Assembly (NCBI GenBank): GCA_051654905.1
Contig: JBOFYY010000144.1
Location: 86,846-150,845, forward strand
Source: JBOFIQ01 sp051654905
GTDB taxonomy: Bacteria; Actinomycetota; Actinomycetes; Propionibacteriales; Propionibacteriaceae
Direction: 5' to 3'
DNA length: 64,000 nt
The notes below the pieces were generated by a model that saw nothing but the letters and a program-made list of their open reading frames with translations, had not been told where the DNA came from and searched no databases. Position numbers and translations under genes: made by a program. This document shows, in pieces, positions 41,554-49,928 of the stretch; the first letter of the stretch is position 1; every line of letters starts with the position of its first letter.

Positions 41554-41814
41554 GTGCTTGCTGATGCCCTCGAGCACCTCGTAAGAGGATTGGTTTCCAA
41601 TCCCGACGATGTGCGAGTCAAGGATCGTGATATGCGACGTGGTCGTATGCTCGAGGTACGAGTTAACCCCGAGGATATCGGCAAAGTTATCGGCCGTCAG
41701 GGTCGTACCGCGCAGGCGCTACGAACTGTTATGGGTGCACTAGCTGGACGGGAACAGGTTCGCATCGATTTTGTTGATGTAGATCGTCCGCGTCGAGTAT
41801 CAAAACATTCATAA
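41554..41814 (+). CDS. khpA: KH-domain RNA-binding protein KhpA
   Basis: An 86-residue single KH-domain protein that in Gram-positives pairs with KhpB/EloR and binds many RNAs. The KH loop is EDIGKVIGRQGRTAQALRTVMGA (GxxG = GRQG near 50). It starts at GTG two bases after the rpsP stop and ends before a strong terminator. The rpsP-khpA-rimM-trmD order is conserved. Confidence 0.94.
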   Translation: MLADALEHLVRGLVSNPDDVRVKDRDMRRGRMLEVRVNPEDIGKVIGRQGRTAQALRTVMGALAGREQVRIDFVDVDRPRRVSKHS

Positions 41815-41826
41815 AATCAGTTTTAT

Positions 41827-41866
41827 ATAGTGAGGGTCCCACTCAGGTGGGGCCCTCACTATTTTT
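41827..41866 (+). terminator. Strong intrinsic terminator after khpA
   Basis: 16-bp stem (41827-41842 with 41847-41862, one G-T pair, TCAG loop) then TTTTTC. Confidence 0.92.
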
Positions 41867-41882
41867 CTGAGAAGATAGAGCT

Positions 41883-42419
41883 ATGAGTGAATTCCTCGAG
41901 GTTATCGTCGGTGTGGTTGGACGTCCCCACGGAGTACGTGGTGAAGTTACAGTTGACCCGCGTACTGACGAGCCAGAGCGTCGATTTGCTCCCGGTGCAG
42001 TATTGCGTGAGGAAAACGGGCGTCGTCGATTCACCGTTGAAGGTATGCGAATGCATCAAGGGCGACTATTAGTCGCTTTTGAGGAAATACTTGATCGTAA
42101 TGGTGCTGAAGCAGCTCGGGGCGTCGTCTTAGTGTGTGACGTAATCGCTGACGAAGAAGCAACTGGTGATGAGGAATACTACGATCGGCATCTGATCGGA
42201 TTGAAAGTTCTTCGTACTACCGGCGAAGAAGTTGGTGTGGTAACTGCTGTTCAACATATGCCGGTACAGGATCTGTTGCATGTGCGAACCAGTCATGGCA
42301 TTCGACTAGTTCCTTTTACTAGAGCAGTAGTGCCTACTGTTGATCTTGCAGCCAAAACCTGCACCTTGGGTGATATTGGTGGCCTCATCGATGATACCGA
42401 GGCGGAGGAAGCTCGATGA
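41883..42419 (+). CDS. rimM: 16S rRNA processing protein RimM
   Basis: Assembly factor for the 30S head domain, binding S19. A 178-residue protein with the N-terminal barrel (VVGRPHGVRGEVTVDPRTDEPERRF) and the PRC-barrel C-terminal half (YYDRHLIGLKV; LVPFTRAVVPTVDL). The stop overlaps trmD (ATGA). Because a terminator precedes it by only about 20 bases, a promoter inside or read-through from khpA must supply its transcript. Confidence 0.95.
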   Translation: MSEFLEVIVGVVGRPHGVRGEVTVDPRTDEPERRFAPGAVLREENGRRRFTVEGMRMHQGRLLVAFEEILDRNGAEAARGVVLVCDVIADEEATGDEEYYDRHLIGLKVLRTTGEEVGVVTAVQHMPVQDLLHVRTSHGIRLVPFTRAVVPTVDLAAKTCTLGDIGGLIDDTEAEEAR

Positions 42420-43546
42420 GGATCGATGTCCTATCGATTTTTCCTGAGTATATGGCGCCGTTAGCGCTATCTTTGCCGGGGAAAGCGCGAGAATCAGGTT
42501 TGTTGGATTTACATTCTCACGATTTACGTCAGTGGACTCACGATTCGCACCATACCGTTGACGACACTCCCTATGGTGGTGGCGCAGGCATGGTAATGAA
42601 GCCAGAACCTTGGGGGGAAGCTCTTGACGCTATGTTGGCAGAAGGGCCGTTGCCTAGATTATTAGTGATGACTCCATCAGGGATTCCATTTACACAATCT
42701 GACGCAGCACGACTTTCTTGTGAAGATCGGCTCATTTTTGCTTGTGGTCGCTACGAAGGTATTGATGCGCGCGTAATGGAATGGGCTCGTGAGCAGATGC
42801 CGGTGGAAGAAATTTCTATTGGTGACTATGTCTTAAATGGGGGAGAAGTCGCGGCAATGGTTTGCATTGAAGCGATTGTGAGATTGATTCCAGGTTTTAT
42901 GGGCAACCCAGAATCTCTTACCGAGGAATCCCATAACGGTGACGATCCGCTATTGGAATATCCGGCTTATACAAAACCTGCCTCATGGCGAGGATACGAT
43001 GTTCCCGAAGTTCTGTTATCGGGGGATCATGGGCGTATCGCGACGTGGCGCAATATGCAAGCTGCTCGTCGTACTCGTGCTAGGCGTCCAGATTTATGGA
43101 CGCGGCCTCCGCGTAGTTTACGACTACTTGATGATCCAGGTTTTCCGCCTCCTATGAGTGGAATCAGATTTGAAGTGCTTGGGTCAAAGCATGCTCAAAA
43201 AGATTTAGCGGCATGGTCAAGCAGTATTTCCCATATTCATCAAACTCCTGGGTTTACTACGAAAACTTGGCCAGACTCTGAACCATTATCAGCACTTGAG
43301 CAGGAAGCTGATATTCGACGTCGTCAGGTGCGTCATGAAGCAGGGGTTGAATTTTCGTGGGCCATAATCGATGATCTGACCGAAGAATATCTAGGCGCAG
43401 CCTATGTTTTTCAGCTAGTTGATGGTAGCTGGGAAGGTCGTTGTTGGGTGCGAGAATCTCACGCTATGTTTGACCGTCTAATCCGAAATCATTTGGCTAG
43501 TTGGTGGGGTATGTGGCCAGTAAAAATTCGTGTTCGGAAGCGTTAA
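42416..43546 (+). CDS. trmD: tRNA (guanine(37)-N1)-methyltransferase TrmD with extra C-terminal domain
   Basis: Methylates G37 of tRNAs, preventing frameshifting. Residues 1-235 are a complete TrmD: TPYGGGAGMVMKPEPW (near 52), FACGRYEGIDARVME (near 108) and EISIGDYVLNGGEVAAMV (near 133) form the trefoil-knot SAM site. Bacterial TrmD usually ends near 230-260, but here about 130 residues follow (about 245-376), with SWAIIDDLTEEYLGAAYVFQL and CWVRESHAMFDRLI resembling a reduced GNAT-type fold. The extension is in frame without a break. Its identity is inferred. Confidence 0.93.
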   Translation: MRIDVLSIFPEYMAPLALSLPGKARESGLLDLHSHDLRQWTHDSHHTVDDTPYGGGAGMVMKPEPWGEALDAMLAEGPLPRLLVMTPSGIPFTQSDAARLSCEDRLIFACGRYEGIDARVMEWAREQMPVEEISIGDYVLNGGEVAAMVCIEAIVRLIPGFMGNPESLTEESHNGDDPLLEYPAYTKPASWRGYDVPEVLLSGDHGRIATWRNMQAARRTRARRPDLWTRPPRSLRLLDDPGFPPPMSGIRFEVLGSKHAQKDLAAWSSSISHIHQTPGFTTKTWPDSEPLSALEQEADIRRRQVRHEAGVEFSWAIIDDLTEEYLGAAYVFQLVDGSWEGRCWVRESHAMFDRLIRNHLASWWGMWPVKIRVRKR

Positions 43547-43635
43547 CGTCTCACTTATTAGGAAATAAAACTACAATCTCTGATAAAAGCATCTTATAGA
43601 TGGGGGTCTAATACCCTTATAGGCAGCTCTTCATG

Positions 43636-43641
43636 TAGGTT
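43636..43641 (+). promoter_or_regulatory. -10 hexamer TAGGTT, leaderless start for sdhCAB
   Basis: Ends 6 bases before GTG 43648. Upstream, CTTATAG occurs twice about 23 bases apart (around 43594 and 43617), a possible regulator-binding pair. Confidence 0.4.
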
Positions 43642-43647
43642 AGTACT

Positions 43648-44349
43648 GTGGCGAACACATCATTGACTACTCATCAGCGGGCAGTCAGGTCGACAGTTGC
43701 GATGAAGGCCCTCATGGCCATCACCGGTCTGATCATGGTCGGCTTCCTGCTCTTTCACATGTACGGCAACACGAAGATCTTTATGTCTCGTGAAGCCTTT
43801 AACGAGTACTCGCACCATTTGCGCGAGTTCCTCGTCCCGATTTTCCCTCACGAAGGCTTCCTTTGGTGCTTCCGTTTCTTCATGCTGGCAGCGATTGCAC
43901 TCCATGTGTGGTCTGCTATCACGCTCTGGAAGCGCGCTAAGCGCAGTGTGGGTGTCAAGCGGTATCAGCGCAGTGGCTTCAAGTCCGGCGGCTATGTCTC
44001 TTTCTTGATGCGTTGGGGTGGGGTGATGATCATTTTGTTCTTGATCTTCCATATCCTTACCTTCACGACTCAGACGATGACCGTGGGCTACAGCGGCAGC
44101 ACCGATCCTGCCTCCCGTTTCATTTTTGGTTTCCAGCAGTGGTGGCTAGTTGCGTTGTACGCTGTCGCAATTGGTTTTGTCTGCATGCACGTATGGCGTG
44201 GTTTCTGGAGCGCTTTTGCTACTTTGGGCGCTAATACGAGCAAAGAATCAGAGAAGATTCTTAACATTCTTGCTGCCGTGATCGCAGGCATGCTCTATGT
44301 CGGATTCATGACAGCTCCAGTGGCCGTGCTGCTAGGAGTCATCAAATGA
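43648..44349 (+). CDS. sdhC: Succinate dehydrogenase cytochrome b subunit
   Basis: The 233-residue membrane anchor of respiratory complex II with five predicted helices (for example KALMAITGLIMVGFLLFHMYGN, FMLAAIALHVWSAITLW, ILFLIFHILTF, LVALYAVAIGFVCMHVWRG and NILAAVIAGMLYVGF). His residues inside four of these helices are heme-ligand candidates, as in the one-polypeptide di-heme type. Start GTG without a ribosome-binding site. It overlaps sdhA by four bases. Confidence 0.93.
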   Translation: MANTSLTTHQRAVRSTVAMKALMAITGLIMVGFLLFHMYGNTKIFMSREAFNEYSHHLREFLVPIFPHEGFLWCFRFFMLAAIALHVWSAITLWKRAKRSVGVKRYQRSGFKSGGYVSFLMRWGGVMIILFLIFHILTFTTQTMTVGYSGSTDPASRFIFGFQQWWLVALYAVAIGFVCMHVWRGFWSAFATLGANTSKESEKILNILAAVIAGMLYVGFMTAPVAVLLGVIK

Positions 44350-46343
44350 GCGAGATTATGGAAACTGAGTACTGGAGTGTAGGCGAGGCTATCGCTGACA
44401 CCAAAGCCCCAAATGTTCCCATCGATAAGGTATGGGATACCCGTAAGTTTGAACGCAAACTTGTTAACCCTGCTAACCGACGCAAGATGAGCATCATCAT
44501 CGTTGGTTCAGGTCTAGCTGGTGGCGCTGCGGCGGCAACGCTGGGCGAAGCTGGTTACACCGTTCATAACTTCTGCTACCAAGATAGCCCGCGTCGAGCT
44601 CACTCGATCGCAGCTCAGGGTGGTATGAACGCGGCAAAGAACTACCGTAACGAGGGTGACTCAACCTTCCGTTTGTTTTACGACACGGTAAAGGGCGGTG
44701 ACTACCGCGCTCGCGAGACGAATGTTCACCGTCTTGCTGAGGTTTCGGGAAATATCATTGACCAGTGTGTAGCTCAGGGCGTTCCTTTCGCTCGTGACTA
44801 CGGCGGTCTTCTTGATACCCGTTCTTTCGGTGGCGTTCAGGTAGAACGTACCTTCTACGCTCGTGGACAGACCGGTCAGCAGCTGCTAATTGGTGTTTAC
44901 CAGCAGCTAGAGCGTCAGGTAGCCACTGGCAAAGTCATCATGCATACCCGCCATGAAATGGTGGAACTCATTGTTGTGGATGGACGGGCTCGCGGCATCG
45001 TAACCCGTAACATGACCAACGGCAAGGTAGAGGCTTATTACGCTGATGCGGTTGTCTTGGCTACTGGTGGTTACGGCAACGTATTCTTCCTGTCAACCAA
45101 TGCAATGGGCTGCAATGCTACTGCTGCATGGCGAGCACACCGTAAGGGTGCTTACTTCGGTAACCCGTGTTTCACACAGATCCATCCGACCTGTATTCCA
45201 GTTCATGGCGACAATCAGTCCAAGCTGACTTTGATGTCGGAGTCGCTACGTAACGATGGTCGAATCTGGGTTCCCAAGAAGGCTGAGGATTGCGTCAAGG
45301 ATCCACGCGATATTCCTGAGGAAGATCGCGATTATTATCTAGAGCGTATCTACCCGGCTTTCGGTAACTTGGTACCGCGTGACATCGCGTCGCGTCAGGC
45401 TAAGAATATGTGTGACGAAGGTCGTGGCGTTGGTCCGCTCGTGGACGAGCGCGATATGGACGGTAACCCGCGCAAGATGCGTCGTGGCGTCTACCTTGAC
45501 TTCTCGGATGCAATTCGTCGCCTTGGTAAAGATGCGGTATCGGCTAAGTACGGCAACCTCTTCGATATGTATCAGCAAATTACAGCCGAAGATCCCTACG
45601 AACTTCCGATGCGTATTTACCCAGCTGTTCACTACACCATGGGTGGTCTATGGGTAGATTACGATCTACAGTCGACTATTCCTGGTTTGTTTGTGACAGG
45701 TGAAGCAAACTTCTCTGATCACGGCGCTAACCGCCTAGGTGCTTCTGCATTGATGCAGGGACTTTCTGATGGCTACTTCGTTCTTCCGAATACCATCACT
45801 GATTACTTGGCTTCGGCTCCGTACCCGCCAGTTAACGACGAAACGCCAGAAGCTATTGAAGCAGTTAACTCTGCTAAAGAGCGAGTACAGCGTCTTCTCG
45901 ATATCAAGGGTAACCGTACGGTCGATTCATTCCACAAGGAATTGGGTCAGATCATGTGGGAATACTGTGGCATGGAGCGTCGCGAAGATGGTCTGAAGTC
46001 TGCTATTGAGAAGATTCGCGTACTGCGCGATGAGTTCTGGCGTGATGTCAAGGTTACTGGTGAAGCTGAAGAGTTTAACCAGACCTTGGAGCGCGCTGGA
46101 CGTCTTGCCGACTTCTTCGAGCTCGGTGAGCTTATGTGTATCGATGCCTTGCATCGTCGCGAGTCTTGTGGCGGACACTTCCGCTCTGAGTCTCAGACCG
46201 AAGAAGGCGAAGCTATGCGTCTTGACGATGAGTTCCTCTACGTTGCGGCGTGGGAATTCACCGGTGCAGGCAAGAAGCCGATCCTGCATAAGGAAGCGCT
46301 GGAGTACAAGGCCATTGAGCTGAAGCAGAGGAGCTACAAGTGA
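44346..46343 (+). CDS. sdhA: Succinate dehydrogenase flavoprotein subunit
   Basis: Oxidises succinate to fumarate with covalently bound FAD. A 665-residue product with the FAD-binding SIIIVGSGLAGGAAAATLGEAGY (near 50), HSIAAQGGMNAAKNYRNEGDS (near 86; the His is the expected FAD attachment) and a substrate-site HxxxGG-type block AVHYTMGGLWVDYD (near 427). The long form is typical of the group also containing Corynebacterium SdhA and epsilonproteobacterial FrdA. ATGA overlaps on both sides make sdhCAB a tight operon. Confidence 0.96.
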   Translation: MSEIMETEYWSVGEAIADTKAPNVPIDKVWDTRKFERKLVNPANRRKMSIIIVGSGLAGGAAAATLGEAGYTVHNFCYQDSPRRAHSIAAQGGMNAAKNYRNEGDSTFRLFYDTVKGGDYRARETNVHRLAEVSGNIIDQCVAQGVPFARDYGGLLDTRSFGGVQVERTFYARGQTGQQLLIGVYQQLERQVATGKVIMHTRHEMVELIVVDGRARGIVTRNMTNGKVEAYYADAVVLATGGYGNVFFLSTNAMGCNATAAWRAHRKGAYFGNPCFTQIHPTCIPVHGDNQSKLTLMSESLRNDGRIWVPKKAEDCVKDPRDIPEEDRDYYLERIYPAFGNLVPRDIASRQAKNMCDEGRGVGPLVDERDMDGNPRKMRRGVYLDFSDAIRRLGKDAVSAKYGNLFDMYQQITAEDPYELPMRIYPAVHYTMGGLWVDYDLQSTIPGLFVTGEANFSDHGANRLGASALMQGLSDGYFVLPNTITDYLASAPYPPVNDETPEAIEAVNSAKERVQRLLDIKGNRTVDSFHKELGQIMWEYCGMERREDGLKSAIEKIRVLRDEFWRDVKVTGEAEEFNQTLERAGRLADFFELGELMCIDALHRRESCGGHFRSESQTEEGEAMRLDDEFLYVAAWEFTGAGKKPILHKEALEYKAIELKQRSYK

Positions 46344-47110
46344 AAATCACCCTCAACATTTGGCGTCAGTCCAATGCTCAGGCCGAGGGCAAGATGGTTT
46401 CTTACCCGCTTGACGGAGTCTCTGAGGATATGTCTTTCCTTGAGATGTTGGATCTCCTCAACGAGGAACTCACCGTCCGTGGTGAAGAGCCGGTTGCTTT
46501 TGACCATGACTGCCGTGAAGGTATCTGTGGTCAGTGTGGCGTTGTTATCAATGGTCGCGCTCACGGTAATGGTTTTGCTCCTGGTGGAGTTCCGACTACT
46601 ACCTGTCAGCTACATATGCGTTCTTTTGCTGATGGCGCTGTCATCGACATCGAACCGTGGCGTGCTGGTGGTTTCCCCATCATCAAGGATCTAGCTGTTG
46701 ATCGTTCTGCCTTTGACAACATCATTCAGGCTGGCGGCTTTATCTCGAACGCTACTGGTGGCGCTCCCGATGCTAACGTTATCCCGATTGGTAAAGAACG
46801 TGCTGGTAAGGCATTCGATGCTGCTACCTGTATTGGCTGTGGCGCTTGTGTAGCTGCCTGTCCTAACGGCTCAGCGATGCTCTTTACCTCCGCTAAGATC
46901 ACGCACTTGGCAATGCTGCCGCAAGGTCAGCCAGAGCGTTATGCTCGCGTCAAGGGCATGGTTGCTCAGCACGACAGCGAAGGTTTTGGTGGTTGCACCA
47001 ATATTGGCGAGTGTGCCGAGGTCTGCCCCAAGCAGATTCCACTTGCTTCTATTTCGCAGCTTAACCGTGACCTCATCAAGTCGCTGTTTAAGGCTGATGG
47101 TAAGCACTAA
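46340..47110 (+). CDS. sdhB: Succinate dehydrogenase iron-sulfur subunit
   Basis: Electron-transfer subunit of complex II with three clusters. CREGICGQCG near 58-67 (with a later Cys near 87) binds the [2Fe-2S] centre; CIGCGACVAACP near 157 and CAEVCP near 218 hold the [4Fe-4S] and [3Fe-4S] centres. 256 residues. Overlaps sdhA by four bases and ends before a terminator. Confidence 0.95.
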   Translation: MKITLNIWRQSNAQAEGKMVSYPLDGVSEDMSFLEMLDLLNEELTVRGEEPVAFDHDCREGICGQCGVVINGRAHGNGFAPGGVPTTTCQLHMRSFADGAVIDIEPWRAGGFPIIKDLAVDRSAFDNIIQAGGFISNATGGAPDANVIPIGKERAGKAFDAATCIGCGACVAACPNGSAMLFTSAKITHLAMLPQGQPERYARVKGMVAQHDSEGFGGCTNIGECAEVCPKQIPLASISQLNRDLIKSLFKADGKH

Positions 47111-47126
47111 TTACGCTGTATAACAT

Positions 47127-47168
47127 AGTGAATCCTCGGTACTTAGGTACCGGGGATTCACTTATATT
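47127..47168 (+). terminator. Intrinsic terminator after sdhCAB
   Basis: 16-bp stem (47127-47142 with 47147-47162, one G-T pair, TTAG loop) then TATATT. Confidence 0.88.
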
Positions 47169-47237
47169 GGTGGAAATTTCGCTTGTTCGTTGCAGTATGG
47201 CAGAATAAGTAGCTGTCGTCTGTTAGCTGCGACTCCT

Positions 47238-47307
47238 GCCACAGGGGGATTGCTCGTAGCTAAGGGGCACATTCATTATTCATCGAGCATTCGTGGTGTC
47301 CTGTGGC
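47238..47307 (+). promoter_or_regulatory. Nested-stem structure in the rplS leader
   Basis: Outer stem GCCACAGG/CCTGTGGC (47238-47245 with 47300-47307) encloses an inner stem TGCTCG/CGAGCA (47251-47256 with 47284-47289). It ends a few bases before the rplS ribosome-binding site, so it could control L19 synthesis, for instance by binding L19 itself. The regulatory role is inference. Confidence 0.5.
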
Positions 47308-47327
47308 ACTGGCGAGGAAGGCAAATT

Positions 47328-47675
47328 ATGCATCCGCTCATTTCTGAGATTGGTAAAGCTCAGCTCAAGGAGGTGCCAGCGTTCCGCGCCGGTGACTCCG
47401 TAAAGGTTCACGTTCGTGTTACCGAAGGTAACCGCTCCCGTATCCAGGCTTTCGCTGGTGTTGTAATCTCTCGTAGCGGTGGCGGCATTGGTGAAACCTT
47501 CACCGTTCGTAAGATTTCCTTCGGATTCGGTGTAGAGCGTACATTCCCGCTACATTCCCCGATCATTGAGAAGATCGAGGTTGAGCGTCGCGGTGACGTC
47601 CGTCGCGCCAAGCTGTACTACCTACGCAACCTGCGTGGTAAAGCAGCCAAGATCAAGGAAAAGCGCGATAGGTAA
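47328..47675 (+). CDS. rplS: 50S ribosomal protein L19
   Basis: A 115-residue protein at the 30S-50S interface. ATG 47328 (MHPLISEIGKAQLKEVPAF) follows GAGGAAG; an in-frame GTG 46 codons upstream lies in the structured leader and adds non-L19 sequence. GDSVKVHVRVTEGNRSRIQAF and SFGFGVERTFPLHSP are the family blocks. It stands alone between two terminators. Confidence 0.97.
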   Translation: MHPLISEIGKAQLKEVPAFRAGDSVKVHVRVTEGNRSRIQAFAGVVISRSGGGIGETFTVRKISFGFGVERTFPLHSPIIEKIEVERRGDVRRAKLYYLRNLRGKAAKIKEKRDR

Positions 47676-47688
47676 TAAAGCGCCTCAT

Positions 47689-47730
47689 GACGCCGGTCCC
47701 TTTGCGGGCCGGCGTCTGTGCTTTATAGTC
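47689..47730 (+). terminator. Terminator after rplS
   Basis: GACGCCGG/CCGGCGTC (47689-47696 with 47709-47716) extended by CCC/GGG around a 5-base loop; followed by a weak T-containing tail (TGTGCTTTAT). Confidence 0.8.
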
Positions 47731-47750
47731 AATAGTGTTAAAGGAGTGTC

Positions 47751-48536
47751 ATGACAGACAAAAAAGAAGAAAGCGTTTCTGACGCTAAGAAAGCTGGAAG
47801 TTCGCGTAAAGGGTTTGTGGCTTTTTTTCGTGAAATTGTGATTGTTATTCTTGCTGCTCTTGTTTTGACCTCTGTAACTAGAGCATTCGTTATGCAGCCT
47901 TTTGCGATCCCTTCTGGGTCGATGTTAAACACGCTGCAAGGAGCTGTGCCAGGGCAACCTGATGACCGCATAATGGTGATCAAATTTGGTGATTTCCATC
48001 GAGGAGATATTGTTGTTTTCGAGGATTTCGCCCACTGGTATTCGAAAGAACCAGTTACTGTTCCTGCGTGGAAACGAGGACTTGAGCTGATAGGGATGCT
48101 GCCAGACACATCCAAAAGCTACTTGGTAAAGCGAGTTATTGGAATGCCTGGAGATCGGATTACTTGTTGTAGTCCAACTGGTCGTATCAGCGTAAATGGT
48201 CAAGAACTTGATGAGTCAGAGTATCTGTTTAGAGATTCGTTGGGAACGCTTATTCAGGCTTCAGATTTTTCTTTTGAGGTAGTTGTTCCACAAGGACGAG
48301 TCTTTGTGATGGGAGATCACCGTAACGCTAGTGCAGATTCACGCTGTCATCTGCGCGATAAGGGAATCGATGCTTTTGTGCCAATCGATAAGATAGTTGG
48401 TCCAACGAAAGCTATTACATTGCCGGTGAACCGTATTAGAGGCTTTAGTCCACCAGAAATTTTTTCCCATGTTCCAGAGCCAACTGAGGCAGCTCCGCAA
48501 GTTCCAGTGATTAATGCAGATCAGGTGCTCTGTTAG
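47751..48536 (+). CDS. lepB: Signal peptidase I
   Basis: Membrane serine protease that removes signal peptides from exported proteins. 261 residues: a charged cytoplasmic N-terminus, one membrane helix (about 25-47), then IPSGSMLNTL with the nucleophile Ser near 56 and YLVKRVIGMPGDRI with the general-base Lys near 127. VMGDHRNASADSR near 188 is the third conserved box. ATG follows AAAGGAG. A TATAGT (-10-like) lies about 25 bases upstream. rnhB overlaps its stop. Confidence 0.96.
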   Translation: MTDKKEESVSDAKKAGSSRKGFVAFFREIVIVILAALVLTSVTRAFVMQPFAIPSGSMLNTLQGAVPGQPDDRIMVIKFGDFHRGDIVVFEDFAHWYSKEPVTVPAWKRGLELIGMLPDTSKSYLVKRVIGMPGDRITCCSPTGRISVNGQELDESEYLFRDSLGTLIQASDFSFEVVVPQGRVFVMGDHRNASADSRCHLRDKGIDAFVPIDKIVGPTKAITLPVNRIRGFSPPEIFSHVPEPTEAAPQVPVINADQVLC

Positions 48537-49156
48537 TGAATGACACCTATCGGCTAGAGAGGTCATTAGCTCGAGCAGGATTGGGGCCGGTAGCTGGAGC
48601 TGATGAAGCTGGTCGGGGAGCTTGTGCTGGTCCGCTGGTGGCGGCCGCCTGTATTTTGCCGCCGAGTGGTTGTATTGCTGGGTTGGATGATTCTAAGAAA
48701 TTGACCGCCAAACGCAGAGAAGAACTATTTGCTGAGATAACAGATAAAGCGCTTTCCTTCGCCATAGTTGAGGTATCTCATGTCGAGTGTGATGAGTTAG
48801 GTATGCATGAGGCTGATATTCAAGGTTTGCGAAGGTCGTTATTGCGTCTTGATCTTAAACCAGGCTATGCCTTGACTGATGGTTTCCCGGTGGATGGTTT
48901 AGGAATGCCAGGTCTTGCGGTGTGGAAAGGCGATCAGGTTGCAGCCTGTGTGGCGGCGGCATCGATTTTGGCGAAAGTGACTAGGGATCGGCTTATGGTG
49001 AAGATGGGGGAGCTGTATCCTGATTATGGGTTTGAGGTGCATAAAGGTTATGTAACTAAGGCTCATCAACATGCTTTAGATACCTATGGTCCGTGCGACA
49101 TCCATCGACGCTCTTACGCTAACGTGCTTCGAGCAGCTAGGCTGGTTTCACCATGA
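48536..49156 (+). CDS. rnhB: Ribonuclease HII
   Basis: Removes RNA from RNA-DNA hybrids and misincorporated ribonucleotides. 206 residues with GADEAGRGACAGPLVAAA (catalytic Asp/Glu near 22-23), DDSKKLTAKRREEL (near 52) and KVTRDRLM near 146. GTG shares one base with the lepB stop. DUF2469 follows with a four-base overlap. Confidence 0.95.
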   Translation: MNDTYRLERSLARAGLGPVAGADEAGRGACAGPLVAAACILPPSGCIAGLDDSKKLTAKRREELFAEITDKALSFAIVEVSHVECDELGMHEADIQGLRRSLLRLDLKPGYALTDGFPVDGLGMPGLAVWKGDQVAACVAAASILAKVTRDRLMVKMGELYPDYGFEVHKGYVTKAHQHALDTYGPCDIHRRSYANVLRAARLVSP

Positions 49157-49464
49157 GTGCAGAAGATCTAGATAATTACGAGGCTGACCTCGAACTTTCT
49201 CTCTACCGAGAATACAAAGATGTTGTCGGTATTTTTACCTATGCAGTTGAAACGGAGCGACGTTTTTATCTGTGTAATGCTGTCGATCTTAAAGTTCGTA
49301 CCGAAGGCGGAGACGTCTACTATGAAGTGTCGATGGCTGATGCTTGGGTGTGGGATATGTACCGGCCAGCGCGTTTTGTTAAGTCAGCAAAGGTTTTGAC
49401 GTTCCGTGATGTTTCTATTGAAGAGATTGCTCATTCGGATCTGTCTGTTCCAGAAAGTAGATAG
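49153..49464 (+). CDS. DUF2469 family protein
   Basis: A 103-residue acidic protein (SAEDLDNYEADLELSLYREYKDVV at the start, then VYYEVSMADAWVWDMYRPARFVKSAKVLTFRDV). This family is essentially restricted to actinobacteria and is always close to rnhB, as in Mycobacterium. Function unknown. ATGA overlap with rnhB. Confidence 0.9.
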   Translation: MSAEDLDNYEADLELSLYREYKDVVGIFTYAVETERRFYLCNAVDLKVRTEGGDVYYEVSMADAWVWDMYRPARFVKSAKVLTFRDVSIEEIAHSDLSVPESR

Positions 49465-49510
49465 TTTTCCACAGTGTATGCCAGCTAGCTAAGGTATTCC
49501 ACAGCTAGCT
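49465..49510. repeat. Interleaved short repeats upstream of yraN-comM-dprA
   Basis: TTCCACA occurs at 49467-49473 and 49497-49503 (30 bases apart), and CAGCTAGCT, containing the palindrome AGCTAGCT, at 49482-49490 and 49502-49510 (20 bases apart). The spacings are near whole helical turns, which suits a regulator. TTTTCCACA is also one mismatch from a DnaA box. Confidence 0.5.
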
Positions 49511-49565
49511 ATATTGCTGATACGTAGTCGTTCTTATTCTCCCAAAATGGAGATAAGGAGGACAC

Positions 49566-49928
49566 ATGGTGAATGATCGAAAAGCAGTAGGGCAGCGTGG
49601 CGAAGATCTTGCTGCAGAGTATCTAGAGAGCCAAGGGTGGACGATCCTTGACCGTAACTGGCGCTGTCTCGAAGGGGAGTTGGATCTGGTGGCATTGTCG
49701 CTAGATCAGGTACTTGTTTTTTGTGAAGTTAAGTGTCGTTCTGGGTTAGGTTTTGGAAACCCTTTAGAAGCTATTACAGCTGCCAAAATGCTTAAATTGC
49801 GTACGGTAGCTTCTCGCTGGCTTGCTATACATAATCACCGGGGAGAAGTCAGATTTGATGGTATTGGGGTGCTGCTTCGACGAGGTTTTGTTCCGCAGCT
49901 TACCCATATTGAAGGGATCGGATTGTGA
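49566..49928 (+). CDS. yraN: YraN family (UPF0102) nuclease-like protein
   Basis: A 120-residue protein with an endonuclease-type fold: GQRGEDLAAEYLESQGW, then LEGELDLVAL and VFCEVKCRSG, giving the E...D...ExK metal-site pattern. Function is not settled but members are linked with DNA processing. ATG follows AAGGAGG by 4-5 bases. It overlaps comM by four bases and begins the yraN-comM-dprA operon. Confidence 0.92.
   Translation: MVNDRKAVGQRGEDLAAEYLESQGWTILDRNWRCLEGELDLVALSLDQVLVFCEVKCRSGLGFGNPLEAITAAKMLKLRTVASRWLAIHNHRGEVRFDGIGVLLRRGFVPQLTHIEGIGL

Noticed and set aside
47190..47327. N-terminal extension of L19
   Set aside because: In-frame GTG lies in the structured leader; the ATG at 47328 has a proper ribosome-binding site and gives normal L19.
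49465..49503. Replication origin from DnaA-box-like TTTTCCACA sites
   Set aside because: Only two imperfect boxes, no A+T-rich unwinding region and no dnaA or dnaN nearby.
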